Origin: Halomarina litorea
GTDB taxonomy: Archaea > Halobacteriota > Halobacteria > Halobacteriales > Haloarculaceae
Reading direction: 5' to 3'
Length of the DNA: 64,000 bases
Assembly (NCBI RefSeq): GCF_024227715.1
Contig: NZ_CP100448.1
Location: forward strand, 1,695,655 to 1,759,654
Part shown: positions 16,484 to 25,510 of the stretch, in pieces
Position numbering within the stretch: the stretch's first letter is position 1
Layout: every line of letters starts with the position of its first letter
Made by a program: the position numbers and the translations under genes
Notes under the pieces: generated by a model
What the model saw: the letters and a program-made list of their open reading frames with translations, nothing else
What the model was told of the DNA's origin: nothing
The model's database searches: none

Positions 16484-17500
16484 ATGAGCGAGGACGCTGA
16501 CCGCGAGGGCACGGGGAACGACGGACGCGGGGACGAGAGCGAGGGGATGACCTACTCGGACGCGGGCGTCGACATCGCCGACAGCGAGGCGGCGACGGCC
16601 GCACTCGTCTCCGCGGTGGGGGAGTTCGAGGGCGACTACGCCGGTCTGCTGGACATCGGCGACCGCTACCTCGCGCTCGCGACCGACGGCGTCGGCACGA
16701 AGTTGCTCGTCGCGGAGGCGATGGGCGACTACACCACCATCGGCATCGACTGCATCGCGATGAACGCGAACGACCTCGTCGCGGCGGGCGTCGACCCCGT
16801 CGCGTTCGTGGACTACCTCGCCGTGGACGTGCCCGACGACGACGTGGCCGAACAGGTCGGGACGGGCCTCTCTGCGGGCGCGGCCGAGGCAGGCGTCACC
16901 CTCGTCGGTGGCGAGACGGCCGTGATGCCCGAGGTCATCAAGGGACTGGACCTCGCGGGCACCTGCGCCGGTCTCGCCCCCAAGGACGCCGTCTTCTCCG
17001 GCGCGGCCGAGGTGGGCGACGCCCTCGTGGGCTTCCCGGCCTCGGGCATCCACTCGAACGGCCTGACGCTGGCGCGGAAGGCCGCGACGAAGAACCACGA
17101 CTTCACCGACGCGTTCCCCCTCGACGAGTCGAAGACGGTCGGCGAGGTCCTCCTGGAACCGACGCGCATCTACGCGGACCTGCTCGACCCCCTCCGGGAG
17201 CACGACGCGAACGCCGCCGCGCACGTCACCGGCGGCGGGTGGACGAACCTCTCGCGGATGGGGGCGTTCCGCTACGTCGTCGAGGACGCCCTCGACCCGC
17301 ACCCCGTCTTCGAGTTCGTCCAGCGCGAGGGGGACGTCGACGACGAGGAGATGTACCGGACGTTCAACATGGGGACGGGCTTCGTCGCCGCCCTCGCACC
17401 CGAGGACGCCGAGGCGCTGACCGACGAGACCGACGGCGAGGTCGTCGGGCGCGTGGCCGAGGGGTCCGGCATCGAGGTGGCTGGCCTGTCCCTCGAGTGA
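16484..17500 (+). CDS. purM: Phosphoribosylformylglycinamidine cyclo-ligase (AIR synthetase)
   Basis: PurM closes the imidazole ring, converting FGAM to AIR with ATP in the fifth step of purine synthesis. The protein has 338 residues with the markers MTYSDAGVDI, ATDGVGTKLL, GIDCIAMNANDLVAAG and VTLVGGETAVMPEV. The chosen ATG gives an acidic leader of 21 residues; the second ATG at 16547 (MTYSDAGVD) corresponds to the usual family start and is equally possible. No other purine gene is adjacent. Confidence 0.95.
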   Translation: MSEDADREGTGNDGRGDESEGMTYSDAGVDIADSEAATAALVSAVGEFEGDYAGLLDIGDRYLALATDGVGTKLLVAEAMGDYTTIGIDCIAMNANDLVAAGVDPVAFVDYLAVDVPDDDVAEQVGTGLSAGAAEAGVTLVGGETAVMPEVIKGLDLAGTCAGLAPKDAVFSGAAEVGDALVGFPASGIHSNGLTLARKAATKNHDFTDAFPLDESKTVGEVLLEPTRIYADLLDPLREHDANAAAHVTGGGWTNLSRMGAFRYVVEDALDPHPVFEFVQREGDVDDEEMYRTFNMGTGFVAALAPEDAEALTDETDGEVVGRVAEGSGIEVAGLSLE

Positions 17501-17506
17501 GCGGGG

Positions 17507-17800
17507 CTATCCGTCGGTGCCGAACGCACGGCGGACCGACTGAACGCCCGCGACGGTCAGCGACAGGCCGGTGAGGAGCAGTGCGACCCGGACTGGCGCG
17601 CCCGGTGAACTGGTGACACACTCCGCGTAGCCCGCCCCCTGCGAGCAGAGGCGTGCCGGGAACGTCGCGCCCAGCACGAGCGCGAGCGTCCCCCCGAGGA
17701 GGAGCGCCGTCCCCATCGCGAGGCGCGTCCCGCCCCGCCGCCGTCGCTCCAGTCGACACCACGCGGCCGCCAGTTTGCGCCGGTCGGTTCCGGGGTCCAT
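17507..17800 (-). CDS. Small membrane protein of unknown function
   Basis: A 97-residue protein with a basic N-terminal region (DRRKLAAAWCRLERRRRGG) and two hydrophobic segments, about 29-46 and 72-88, separated by a loop with two cysteines (RLCSQGAGYAECVT). The loop cysteines could form an extracellular disulfide if the loop is outside. Family not recognised. It is divergent from the downstream SLC13-type transporter gene by 80 nt and nearly touches purM. Confidence 0.55.
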   Translation of the reverse strand: MDPGTDRRKLAAAWCRLERRRRGGTRLAMGTALLLGGTLALVLGATFPARLCSQGAGYAECVTSSPGAPVRVALLLTGLSLTVAGVQSVRRAFGTDG

Positions 17801-17880
17801 GGCACCCCGTGGTGAGTGATGTCAACACAAAACACTGTCGGCGCTGAACCATTTATCTCTCCCACCACTCTGGGTGACGC

Positions 17881-19719
17881 ATGGCCCCGCCGCCCACCAC
17901 GGATATGCTGGTCGTCTTCGGCGTCGTCCTCGCCGCCGTGACGCTGTTCGTCACCGAGCGCATCCCGCCGGACATCACGGCCATCGGCGTCGTCGTGGCG
18001 CTGGTCGCGCTCGGTCCGTGGACAGGCATCGCCCCCGACGACGCCATCTCGGGGTTCTCGAACGCGGCCACCGTCACCATCCTCGCCATGTACATCCTGA
18101 GCGCGGGCGTCCAGGAGACGGGGGCCATCCAGCGACTCGGCGCGCGGGTCGCCGTGTTCACGAGGGGGAACGCCCGGCGACTCCTCGGGACGACAGTGGG
18201 CTTGACGGGGACGCTCGCGGGGTTCATCAACAACACGCCGGTCGTCGCCATGTTCATCCCGATGGTGACCGACCTCGCAGACGAGAGCCACCTCTCGCCG
18301 TCGAAACTGCTGATTCCCCTCTCCTATGCCTCGATGCTCGGTGGCGTCCTGACGCTCATCGGCACCGCGACGAACATCCTCGCGAGCGACGTGGCGGCCG
18401 GACTCGGCGTGCCGAACACGCCCTTCTCGATGTTCCAGTTCACCCCGCTCGGCGTCCTCGTCCTCGTCGTCGGCATCGCGTACCTCATGACCGTGGGCCA
18501 GTGGCTCCTCCCCGAGCGAATCCACCCGGTCGACCTCACGGCCGAGTTCGACCTCGACGACTACCTCTGGCGGGTGTACGTCCGCCGGAACTCCCCGCTC
18601 GTGGGCCAGACCGTCGCCGAGGCCCTCCCGCGCATCGACGCGGACGTGGACGTCATCCAGATCGTCCGGGGCGCGGAGACGTACGTCGCGCCCGCAAGCG
18701 ACCGCGAGATAGAGCCACAGGACGTGCTGACGGTGCGGGGGAGCGACGACGCGGTGGCCGCGTTCGTCGGCCTCGCGTCGCTCCGTCGCCTCCCGCGCGC
18801 GGACGTGACGGAGGACGAACTCGCCGACCCCGAACGACGCGGGACGCTCGTCGAGGTGGTGGTGCCGTCGGACTCGTCGCTCGTGGGGCGCACCGTCGCG
18901 GAGGCCCGCCTGCGAGAACGGTTCAGCACGACGGTCCTCGCGGTCCGTCGCGGGAGGGAGGTGGTCCACGAGGACCTCGCGACCGTCACGCTGAACGACG
19001 GTGACGGGTTGCTCCTGCACACGACCAAGGCGATGGTCGAGGTGCTCGACGAGGACCCGGCGTTCGCCGTCACGGAGACGGCCGGGCAGGAAGACCCCTT
19101 CGAGGCGGTCCGGAACGTGCCGTTCTTCCAGACGGACGCGCCCGTCGCCATCGCCATCGTCGGGGGGGTCATCCTGCTGGCGGCGCTGGACGTGTTCCCC
19201 ATCGTCATCGCGGCGCTCGCGGGCGTCGTCGCGATGGTGCTGACGGACGTCCTGAAACCCGCACAGGCCTACGAGTCGGTCAACTGGGAGGTCATCTTCC
19301 TCTTGGCGGGCGTCATCCCCCTCGGCCTCGCCCTCCAGAACTCCGGCGGCGCGGAGTACCTCGCGCTCCTCCTCGTCGAGAACGCCTCGGCGCTCCCCGT
19401 GCTGGTCGTCCTGGGCCTGTTCTACCTGCTGACGGGCCTGCTGGCGAACGTCATCACGCCCGTCGCGAGCGTCGTCCTGATGATTCCCGTCGCCGTCGAC
19501 ACCGCCGTCCGCCTCGGGGCCAGCCAGTTCGCGTTCGTGCTGGCCGTCACCTTCGCCGCCTCGACGGCGTTCATGACCCCCATCGGCTACCAGACCAACC
19601 TGATGGTGTACTCGCCCGGCGGCTACCACTTCACCGACTACGTCCGCGTCGGCGGTCCGCTCCAGTTCCTGCTCGCGGTGGTGACGCCCCTCGCCATCGG
19701 ACTGTTCTGGGGTGTCTGA
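17881..19719 (+). CDS. SLC13-family anion transporter with two TrkA-C (RCK_C) domains
   Basis: The 612-residue protein has a divalent-anion/sodium symporter core split around a cytoplasmic insert. The first half carries TGTLAGFINNTPVVAMFIPMV and the repeat is MLTDVLKPAQ...LLVENASALPVLVVLG; the TPIGYQTNLMVYSPGGY motif near 565-580 is typical of SLC13/CitT proteins. The insert (about 215-385) holds two RCK_C units, each ending with LTVRGSDDAV and LLLHTTKAMV, which in other transporters bind nucleotides including c-di-AMP. The substrate (sulfate, dicarboxylate or similar) is unknown. TATA-like ATTTATCTC is at 17851-17859. Confidence 0.85.
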   Translation: MAPPPTTDMLVVFGVVLAAVTLFVTERIPPDITAIGVVVALVALGPWTGIAPDDAISGFSNAATVTILAMYILSAGVQETGAIQRLGARVAVFTRGNARRLLGTTVGLTGTLAGFINNTPVVAMFIPMVTDLADESHLSPSKLLIPLSYASMLGGVLTLIGTATNILASDVAAGLGVPNTPFSMFQFTPLGVLVLVVGIAYLMTVGQWLLPERIHPVDLTAEFDLDDYLWRVYVRRNSPLVGQTVAEALPRIDADVDVIQIVRGAETYVAPASDREIEPQDVLTVRGSDDAVAAFVGLASLRRLPRADVTEDELADPERRGTLVEVVVPSDSSLVGRTVAEARLRERFSTTVLAVRRGREVVHEDLATVTLNDGDGLLLHTTKAMVEVLDEDPAFAVTETAGQEDPFEAVRNVPFFQTDAPVAIAIVGGVILLAALDVFPIVIAALAGVVAMVLTDVLKPAQAYESVNWEVIFLLAGVIPLGLALQNSGGAEYLALLLVENASALPVLVVLGLFYLLTGLLANVITPVASVVLMIPVAVDTAVRLGASQFAFVLAVTFAASTAFMTPIGYQTNLMVYSPGGYHFTDYVRVGGPLQFLLAVVTPLAIGLFWGV

Positions 19720-19927
19720 ACCCCGGTCGGAAAGCGACCCTCCCGTAGTCCGGTACGGCCCGCGGGGACGAGCAACAAAGTATATGTGTCGCTGGTCGAA
19801 GATTCACTCACGGACAGGTGCGGGCGGGTTCGCGTTCGTCCTCTCGGGCAAGGGCGGGCAGTCGACTGACCGTCGCTTCGGACGGCGGCCACTCGGCAGT
19901 CCGGTCGCGCCACGAGATCACGTCGCC

Positions 19928-20650
19928 ATGACGACAACGAACGACGACACGGACGGCCCCTCGCCTATCGCGGTACTCGACGGCCGAGTCTCGCGCGAGA
20001 CAGCGGGTACCGCCCTCGACCTCGACGCGTTCTACGGCCTCCTCGCCGAGGAGCGCCGTCGCCGCCTCCTCTGTCACCTCCGGCGCGAGGCGGACGACGG
20101 CGCCCGCTTCGCCGACCTCGTGGGCCTCCTCGCCGCCGAGGACGACGGCCTGCGTCGGCGCGAGGCGGCGACCGTCCTCTTTCACGTCGACCTCCCCGCG
20201 CTCTCGGAGGCGGGCGTCCTCGAGTTCGACCCCGCCGAGGCGGTCGTCCTCGCGCGACACGACACCGTCGAGTGGCTCCTCGCGTGGGTCGACCGGGTCG
20301 AGGGGACCCTCGACGAGGACCGCCACTGCACGCTCGACGAGTGGTTCGACCTGCTCGCGGACCCGTGGCGTCGCCGCGCGCTCTCCCTGCTCTGGGACCA
20401 CCACACCGTGAGCCTCGCCGACGTCGCCGACGAGGTGGCGGTCGCCGACCACGGGACGCCCATCACCGACGTCCCCGCCGCGTCGGTCCTCGACGTGTAC
20501 CTGTCGCTGTACCACGACCACGTCCCGCCGCTAGCGGAGGCGGGCGTCGTCGAGTACGACCAGGAGACGGACACGCTCGCCCTCGAACGGGGGGCGCTGC
20601 CCGTCACCGCGCCGCTCCCCGGTGACGGCGGACGGACCGAACGCCAGTAG
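19928..20650 (+). CDS. Tandem DUF7344 winged-helix regulator
   Basis: A 240-residue protein with two DUF7344-like units. The first has LDLDAFYGLLAEERRRRLLCHLRR, followed by LFHVDLPALSEAGVLEFDP. The second has CTLDEWFDLLADPWRRRALSLLWDHH, followed by SLYHDHVPPLAEAGVVEYDQETD. The repeat spacing shows an ancient duplication. Such proteins are assumed to bind DNA; the double unit could recognise a two-half-site operator as a monomer. The ATG at 19928 begins a short polar leader (MTTTNDDTDG). Target unknown. Confidence 0.75.
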   Translation: MTTTNDDTDGPSPIAVLDGRVSRETAGTALDLDAFYGLLAEERRRRLLCHLRREADDGARFADLVGLLAAEDDGLRRREAATVLFHVDLPALSEAGVLEFDPAEAVVLARHDTVEWLLAWVDRVEGTLDEDRHCTLDEWFDLLADPWRRRALSLLWDHHTVSLADVADEVAVADHGTPITDVPAASVLDVYLSLYHDHVPPLAEAGVVEYDQETDTLALERGALPVTAPLPGDGGRTERQ

Positions 20651-20721
20651 GCGGTCGGGCCGGTGCGGTCGCTCGCGATTCAGCGTCGAGAGAGGACGGT
20701 GCGACGGTCGGGACTGCCTGC

Positions 20722-21423
20722 TCAGAGGACCTCGTCGAAGTCCTTGTGCCCGTGGATGTCCACGCCCTCGTCGGTGACCTCGGCGAGGAAGACGCCGTTG
20801 CCCGACCCGGTGTCGCGCTCGACGGCCGCCTTGACGGCGCTCGCGGCCACCTTCTTCGCCTCCTCGTTCGAGAGGTCGTCGGTGTACTCGCGTTCGAGCG
20901 TCCCGTAGGCGACGGTGAGGCCGGACCCGGTGACGGTGTAGTCGTCCTTCATGACGCCGCCGGCGGGGTCGATGGAGTAGACGTGGTGGCCCTCGTCGTC
21001 GACGCCGCCGAGGATGGGGTTGATGGCGAAGAAGGGGCCGCCGCGGGCGTAGTTGCCAGCGACGGTCGAGAGCGCCTGCATGCTCATGTACTCGCCGCGG
21101 CGGGCCTCGTAGAGGTCCACCTCGACGCGTAGGTTGCGGATGAACGACTGGGCGCCGCCGACGCTCCCGACGAGCGTGAGGGCGGCCGTGGGGTGGATCT
21201 GTTCGACCTTCTGGACGTTCTTGTTCGAGACGAACCGCCCGCCGAGGGAGGCGCGCATGTCCGTCGCGATGATGACGCCGTCGGTGGTGGTGAGACCGAC
21301 GGTGGTCGTGCCGGTCTGATTGACCTTCTCGGCGTCCTTCTCGGTCACGTTCGGCAACTCGCCGAGCTCTGGTTCGTAGATGGGCGGCGTGTAGTCTCGC
21401 CGGTCCTCGATGCCGGAGTGCAT
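20722..21423 (-). CDS. psmB: Proteasome beta subunit
   Basis: This is the catalytic subunit of the archaeal 20S core particle. The 233-residue precursor has a propeptide of about 38 residues (DYTPPIYEPELGELPNVTE) that would be cut at NQTG/TTTVGL, freeing Thr39 as the nucleophile. The lysine and aspartate of the active site are present (TDMRASLGGRFVSNKNVQK). The C-terminal helices end HGHKDFDEVL. TATA-like ATCTATTT (21450-21457 on this strand) is 30 nt from the ATG, so the mRNA is probably leaderless. The alpha subunit and activator genes are not in the window; the CDC48-type ATPase at 47522 could act with it. Confidence 0.95.
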   Translation of the reverse strand: MHSGIEDRRDYTPPIYEPELGELPNVTEKDAEKVNQTGTTTVGLTTTDGVIIATDMRASLGGRFVSNKNVQKVEQIHPTAALTLVGSVGGAQSFIRNLRVEVDLYEARRGEYMSMQALSTVAGNYARGGPFFAINPILGGVDDEGHHVYSIDPAGGVMKDDYTVTGSGLTVAYGTLEREYTDDLSNEEAKKVAASAVKAAVERDTGSGNGVFLAEVTDEGVDIHGHKDFDEVL

Positions 21424-21851
21424 TACGACGTGGTACCCGTCCGGCGCGGAAATAGATTACCCAACGGGCGCGCCGAGCGCTACCCGCTCCCGGACGGACC
21501 CGGGAGACGCGTCGCTCGACGAGCAACGATTCGCCCCTCGCGTGGGGAGGCCGGTGAGACGGCAAGACGGTGCTCCCATACTCACCGGCCTCCCCGTCAC
21601 CGACCTACTGGGCTTTCTCGGGGGTGGGGTAATACCTTGCGCCTTTCAAGCTCAACGGAACCCCCCGAAATCGGGTAGGGCCCCGTTCAGTCTCACGGGA
21701 GGTGGAGACGCGGGGTGCCAGTTCGGTCCACCCGTACGTATATACGAGTCGCCTTGCCACCGACTGGCCCGACCGGGCGCGAGGTGACGGCCGCAGCGAC
21801 AGACGGCGTCGCTCGCGAGGTGGGGTCTCCGAAGAGTGGTGTGTGTCCCGT
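21424..21851. other. Noncoding stretch between psmB and a small membrane protein gene
   Basis: About 430 nt without a convincing gene on either strand. The first 40 nt hold the psmB promoter. A long hairpin sits at 21544-21595. Beyond it the sequence (about 21600-21720) is rich in C/G runs with CCCCCCGAAATCGGG near 21662-21676 and other self-complementary pieces. A structured RNA is conceivable; I find no match by eye to RNase P RNA, 7S RNA or a tRNA. Confidence 0.4.
21544..21595. terminator. 15-bp perfect hairpin (terminator or RNA structure)
   Basis: GGGGAGGCCGGTGAG at 21544-21558 is the exact reverse complement of CTCACCGGCCTCCCC at 21581-21595, with a 22-nt loop. The stem is 15 bp without mismatch, far more than expected by chance in an intergenic region. 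No T-run follows on either strand, so if it terminates transcription it is not the usual archaeal oligo-T type. It lies about 120 nt upstream of the psmB start and about 256 nt downstream of the membrane protein gene at 21852, on whose transcript it would be read. Confidence 0.5.
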
Positions 21852-22025
21852 TCAGTTCGGGAGGCCTCGCTCGGTTGCGTCGGCGAGCCGCCGGACCACC
21901 CGGTGGAAGGGGAAGGGGATGCCGACGCGGCGGGCGACGAGTGCCACCGGCAGCAGGAGGATGCCGACGAACAGGCAGGACTGGTACAGGGCGAGTAGCA
22001 GTAGTGACCGGAGCCGTGGGAACAT
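21852..22025 (-). CDS. Small single-pass membrane protein
   Basis: A 57-residue protein with a basic N terminus (MFPRLRSL), one long hydrophobic stretch (LLLLALYQSCLFVGILLLPVALVARRVG, about residues 8-35) and a basic amphipathic tail with HRVVRRLADATERGLPN. The length and pattern match small haloarchaeal membrane proteins; I cannot name a family. The start is the ATG at 22025; in-frame ATG codons further upstream exist, but the sequence before it is charged and low-scoring. A GAGGTGG purine stretch lies about 15-20 nt upstream. Confidence 0.55.
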   Translation of the reverse strand: MFPRLRSLLLLALYQSCLFVGILLLPVALVARRVGIPFPFHRVVRRLADATERGLPN

Positions 22026-22284
22026 TGCTTTGCTCACCACCTCGCATTCCGACCGGTAGTAAAGCTCTTGTGGCAATCGCCGGGGACGGTATCGCACCAC
22101 ACGGCTCCGTCGTAGTGCGATTCAACCCCACCTGCGTGTGGCACAACTCGACTGGACCGGCGCCGACAGGGAAGAGTACTATCCGCTCGGGAGCCGTCGA
22201 CTATCGGCATAAGTTATCTCGATACTCGGCGTGACGTGCGCGGCGAACCACAAGGCCCGATAGGGTGGATGCCGGACCACCGGT

Positions 22285-22644
22285 ATGAGCAACTATCTCG
22301 TCGCGCTGGAAGCGGCGTGGCTGGTCCGTGACGTGGACGGTATCGACGACGCCATCGGCGTGGCCGTGAGCGAGGCCGGCAAGCGCCTCAACGAGAAGGA
22401 CCTCGACTACGTGGAAGTCGAGGTGGGGGGGACGCCCTGCCCGGCCTGCGGGGAGACGTTCGACTCGGCGTTCATCGCCGCCGACACCGCCCTCGTCGGC
22501 CTCCTCCTGGAGATGAAGGTGTTCAACGCCGACGGCGAACAGCACGCCCACCGCATCGCCAAGAGCGAAATCGGCGGCGCCCTCCGGAACGTCCCGCTGA
22601 AGGTCATCGAGACGTTCCCCATCGACGACGAGGACGAGGACTGA
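22285..22644 (+). CDS. DUF555 (UPF0212) family protein
   Basis: The 119-residue protein begins with [17 protein letters not shown] and continues with [16 protein letters not shown] and a [35 protein letters not shown] block. The CPAC knuckle and these strings are the hallmark of DUF555, a family conserved across Euryarchaeota and of unknown function. The acidic C terminus (PIDDEDED) is a halophile feature. The ATG at 22285 fits the family start exactly. Confidence 0.9.
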   Translation: MSNYLVALEAAWLVRDVDGIDDAIGVAVSEAGKRLNEKDLDYVEVEVGGTPCPACGETFDSAFIAADTALVGLLLEMKVFNADGEQHAHRIAKSEIGGALRNVPLKVIETFPIDDEDED

Positions 22645-22660
22645 ACCGGACGAGAGAGAG

Positions 22661-23863
22661 TCAGCCGAGGTACGTGCGGGCCGCCCCCGCGACGATGCGG
22701 GCCACCTCGACCACCTCGTCGGTGTAGACGAACTCCCCCGCCGAGTGGATGTTCTCGCCGTCCGGTCCGACGATGACCGTCGGGAGGCCCGCCCGGTCGC
22801 CGAAGTAGTTGAAGTCGCCGACGCTGGAGAAGTACGCGACGTCGGGGTCGACTCCGGTCACGCCGTTCGTCGCGTCTGCGAGCGACCGCACCAGCGAGTG
22901 GTCCTCGCTCGTGACGTACGGGCCGTAGTAGATGTCCTCGGCGGGAGCCTCGCGGAACCCGATTTCCACGTCGCTCGCGAGGTTCAGGTCCGCGACGACC
23001 GACTCGGCCTGTTCTCTGACCACCGCCTTCGTCTCGCCGGGGACGACGTGGCGGTCGACCATCAGTCGGGCGGACTCCGGCACCGAGAGGGTCTGGCTCC
23101 CCCCTTCGAGGAGGAGGGGACAGACCGACCCGTCGCCGAGGTCGGGGTGGGAGTCGACGGCCATCTCCGAGAGGGCTTCGGCCACTCGCCCGGCGTCCAC
23201 GACGGCGTTGACGCCCTTCCCGGGCTGTGAGCCGTGGGCCGCCCTCCCGGTCACCTCGACGTCGTAGAGGTAGCGCCCGCGCGCACCGAGAATCAACGCA
23301 GGGTTCTCGACGTCCGACTGCGCGAGAACCGGTCCGGGTTCGGTGACGATGGCCGCGTCGCAGTCGTCGGTGTAGCCGTCCCGGATGAGGGCGTCGGCCC
23401 CCAGTCCGTAGGGACCCTCCTCGTCGACGACGGCGGTGAGGAGGACGTCGCCCGAGAGGTCAGACTCCGCGAGTGCCTCGAAGGCGACCATGACCGCGGC
23501 GAGGCCGCCCTTCATGTCGCAGGCGCCCTGTCCGTACAGCTTGCCGTCCTCGATTCGCCCCGAACAGGGGTCTTCCTCCCACGCCTCGACGAGCTTCACC
23601 GTGTCCACGTGGGCGTTCAGGAGGAGCGTCGGGGCCTCGGGGTCGCTCCCCTCCAGTCGGGCGACGACGTTGTCGCCCTCGTAGCCCGTAATCTGCGGTT
23701 CCGAGACGTGGTGGTACTCGGGGTCGAGGCCGCGTTCGTCCAGCCACTCGTAGACGAACTCGCTGATCTCGGCCTCCTCGAAGTACGGACTCGGGATCCG
23801 CACGAGGTCCTGCAGGAGGTCGATGGTGGTCCGGGGGTCGATTCCGAGTTCGGTCTCGGACAT
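22661..23863 (-). CDS. M20 family metallopeptidase (ArgE/DapE type)
   Basis: A 400-residue zinc amidohydrolase. The metal ligands are visible: H85 and D87 in NAHVDTVK, the bridging D117 in GQGACDMKGG, the catalytic E148/E149 in VVDEEGPYGLGAD, and a late histidine in GENIHSAGEF. The dimerisation domain lies between about 190 and 300 (RGRYLYDVEVTGRAAHGSQPGKGVNAV). Typical reactions are removal of N-acyl or peptide groups from amino acids. The amino-acid permease gene lies 2 nt upstream on the same strand, so the two probably form an operon for uptake and processing of an acylated amino acid or peptide. Confidence 0.9.
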   Translation of the reverse strand: MSETELGIDPRTTIDLLQDLVRIPSPYFEEAEISEFVYEWLDERGLDPEYHHVSEPQITGYEGDNVVARLEGSDPEAPTLLLNAHVDTVKLVEAWEEDPCSGRIEDGKLYGQGACDMKGGLAAVMVAFEALAESDLSGDVLLTAVVDEEGPYGLGADALIRDGYTDDCDAAIVTEPGPVLAQSDVENPALILGARGRYLYDVEVTGRAAHGSQPGKGVNAVVDAGRVAEALSEMAVDSHPDLGDGSVCPLLLEGGSQTLSVPESARLMVDRHVVPGETKAVVREQAESVVADLNLASDVEIGFREAPAEDIYYGPYVTSEDHSLVRSLADATNGVTGVDPDVAYFSSVGDFNYFGDRAGLPTVIVGPDGENIHSAGEFVYTDEVVEVARIVAGAARTYLG

Positions 23864-23865
23864 CT

Positions 23866-25419
23866 CTAATCACCCGCCCCCGGCGCGGGTGTCGTGTCGT
23901 CGGTCACGTCGCGGTCCTCGCGGATGTCGGGGTTCCACTCGTCGCTGGGGACGCCCGGCAGGGTGTCGAGGATGGCGGAGACGTCGGTGCCGTACGCCTC
24001 CCCTCGGCGGCGGTACACCTCGAAGATGCCGAGGCCCACGAGGAGCCACGGGACGTAGATGCTGAGCGTCGGGACGGCGCCGTTGACCATCGCCCCCGCC
24101 GCGAGGACGTCACCGGACCCGAGGGCACCGACGACGCTCCCCCAGTCGACGGAGAGGACGCCCAGCCAGTTGGCTGCCTGCGTCAACAGACCGGCGGAGC
24201 CGAGGACCGCCACCCCGACCGAGAGGTAGAACCACGACCCCGGCTGGAACGCCGCGCGTCGGGCGATGTCGGCGCGCTTCACGTAGACGTAGCCCGCCGT
24301 GAGCGAGACGGTGAGGTACGCGATGAGGTAGCTGAACGTGGCGATGGCGAGCGCCTTGTCGAGGCCGCCCGACCAGAACGTGAGGGCGCTGGCGACGAGG
24401 TAGAGCGCCAGCAGCGACCAGTGCGGCGTCCGGAAGCGGTCGTTGACGGCGGAGAACTGCTTGGGGAACACCTCGTCCCACGACCACGAGTAGGGCATCT
24501 TGATGCCCGCGGCCATGACGGCGTGGACGCTGGAGGCGGTGGCCAGTAGACCGCCGATGGCGACGATGGCGACGCCGATGTCGCCGAGGAACGCCTCCGC
24601 CGCCGTGGCGAGGGGGCGTTCGGAGTTCGCGAGGACGGTGTAGTCGCCCACGATGCCGTAGATGACTGCCGCCGTCAGCATGTAGAGCGTGATGAGGATG
24701 GCCGTCCCGCCGACCATCGCCAGCGGGAGGTTCCGTCCCGGGTTTCTCACTTCGGCACCCATCTGCCCCGCGACGGCGATGCCGATATAGGCGTAGAACA
24801 GCGGGACGGCGGCGGCGACGAAGCCGTCGAACCCGCCGGTGAAGAACGGCCGGTAGTTCGCCGTGTCGATGGAGAACAGCCCCGGCACGACGAGCACGAG
24901 GATGGAGAGGACGAGGAGGCCGAAGATGACGTTCTGCGAGACGCTGTACCCCTTCGTCCCCACGAGGTTGACGAGGAACAGGGCGGTGAGGAGCGCGAAG
25001 CCGACGCCCACGGTGAAGTCGATACCGAACGGGAGGGTGGTGTTCGGGTAGAACACCTTGAGGTAGCTCCCGAATCCGATGGCGAGGACGGCGTCCGCGG
25101 CCATGTAGCCGAGCCACTTCGACCACGTGACGACGAACCCCGGCAGGCGGCTCCGGAAGGTCCGGGAGATGTACGTGTACGACCCCGCCGCGCCGGGGAA
25201 GATGGTGGCCATCCAGCTGTAGTTCGTCGCGATGGCCATCGCGAGCAGGCCCGAGAACGCCACCACGAGGATGACGCTCGGACCGGTGGTGCTGCTCGCC
25301 GTCCCGAGGGTGACGAACAGCCCCGCACCGAGCGTCCCGGCGACGACGGTGGCCACCGCCCCGAGCGGCCCCATGTCGCGGGCGAGGCTGTTGTCGGCCG
25401 GTTCAGTGGGTGAAGACAT
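23866..25419 (-). CDS. APC-family amino acid permease
   Basis: The 517-residue integral membrane protein has about 12 hydrophobic segments. TM1 contains the APC glycine motif (VVAGTLGAGLFVTLGTASSTTGPS) that binds the substrate carboxylate, and SKWLGYMAADAVLAIGFGSY follows TM3. It should be a proton- or sodium-coupled uptake carrier; specificity is unclear. The C-terminal 45 residues are acidic and cytoplasmic. It is the first gene of a two-gene operon with the M20 peptidase (2-nt gap). A 91-nt gap separates its start from the HTH-10 regulator upstream on the same strand. Confidence 0.9.
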   Translation of the reverse strand: MSSPTEPADNSLARDMGPLGAVATVVAGTLGAGLFVTLGTASSTTGPSVILVVAFSGLLAMAIATNYSWMATIFPGAAGSYTYISRTFRSRLPGFVVTWSKWLGYMAADAVLAIGFGSYLKVFYPNTTLPFGIDFTVGVGFALLTALFLVNLVGTKGYSVSQNVIFGLLVLSILVLVVPGLFSIDTANYRPFFTGGFDGFVAAAVPLFYAYIGIAVAGQMGAEVRNPGRNLPLAMVGGTAILITLYMLTAAVIYGIVGDYTVLANSERPLATAAEAFLGDIGVAIVAIGGLLATASSVHAVMAAGIKMPYSWSWDEVFPKQFSAVNDRFRTPHWSLLALYLVASALTFWSGGLDKALAIATFSYLIAYLTVSLTAGYVYVKRADIARRAAFQPGSWFYLSVGVAVLGSAGLLTQAANWLGVLSVDWGSVVGALGSGDVLAAGAMVNGAVPTLSIYVPWLLVGLGIFEVYRRRGEAYGTDVSAILDTLPGVPSDEWNPDIREDRDVTDDTTPAPGAGD

Positions 25420-25510
25420 GTGCGAATGGGTGGCAATCGCCCGGCTTACCTCCCCTCCCTAGCATGGATGGGTCCTCGTCGGAACGACAGGTCGCAGCGC
25501 GCGGGCCGGA

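Noticed and set aside
17557-19629. 690-codon frame on the minus strand opposite the SLC13 transporter
   Set aside because: It is rich in Arg, Asp, Glu, His and Gly without any domain, runs through the transporter and the divergent small gene, and is a typical by-product of high G+C at third positions.
21424-21851. RNase P RNA, 7S RNA or other known RNA
   Set aside because: The conserved core sequences that I would expect, such as GAGGAAAGUC for RNase P RNA, are not found on either strand; only a hairpin and C/G runs are visible.
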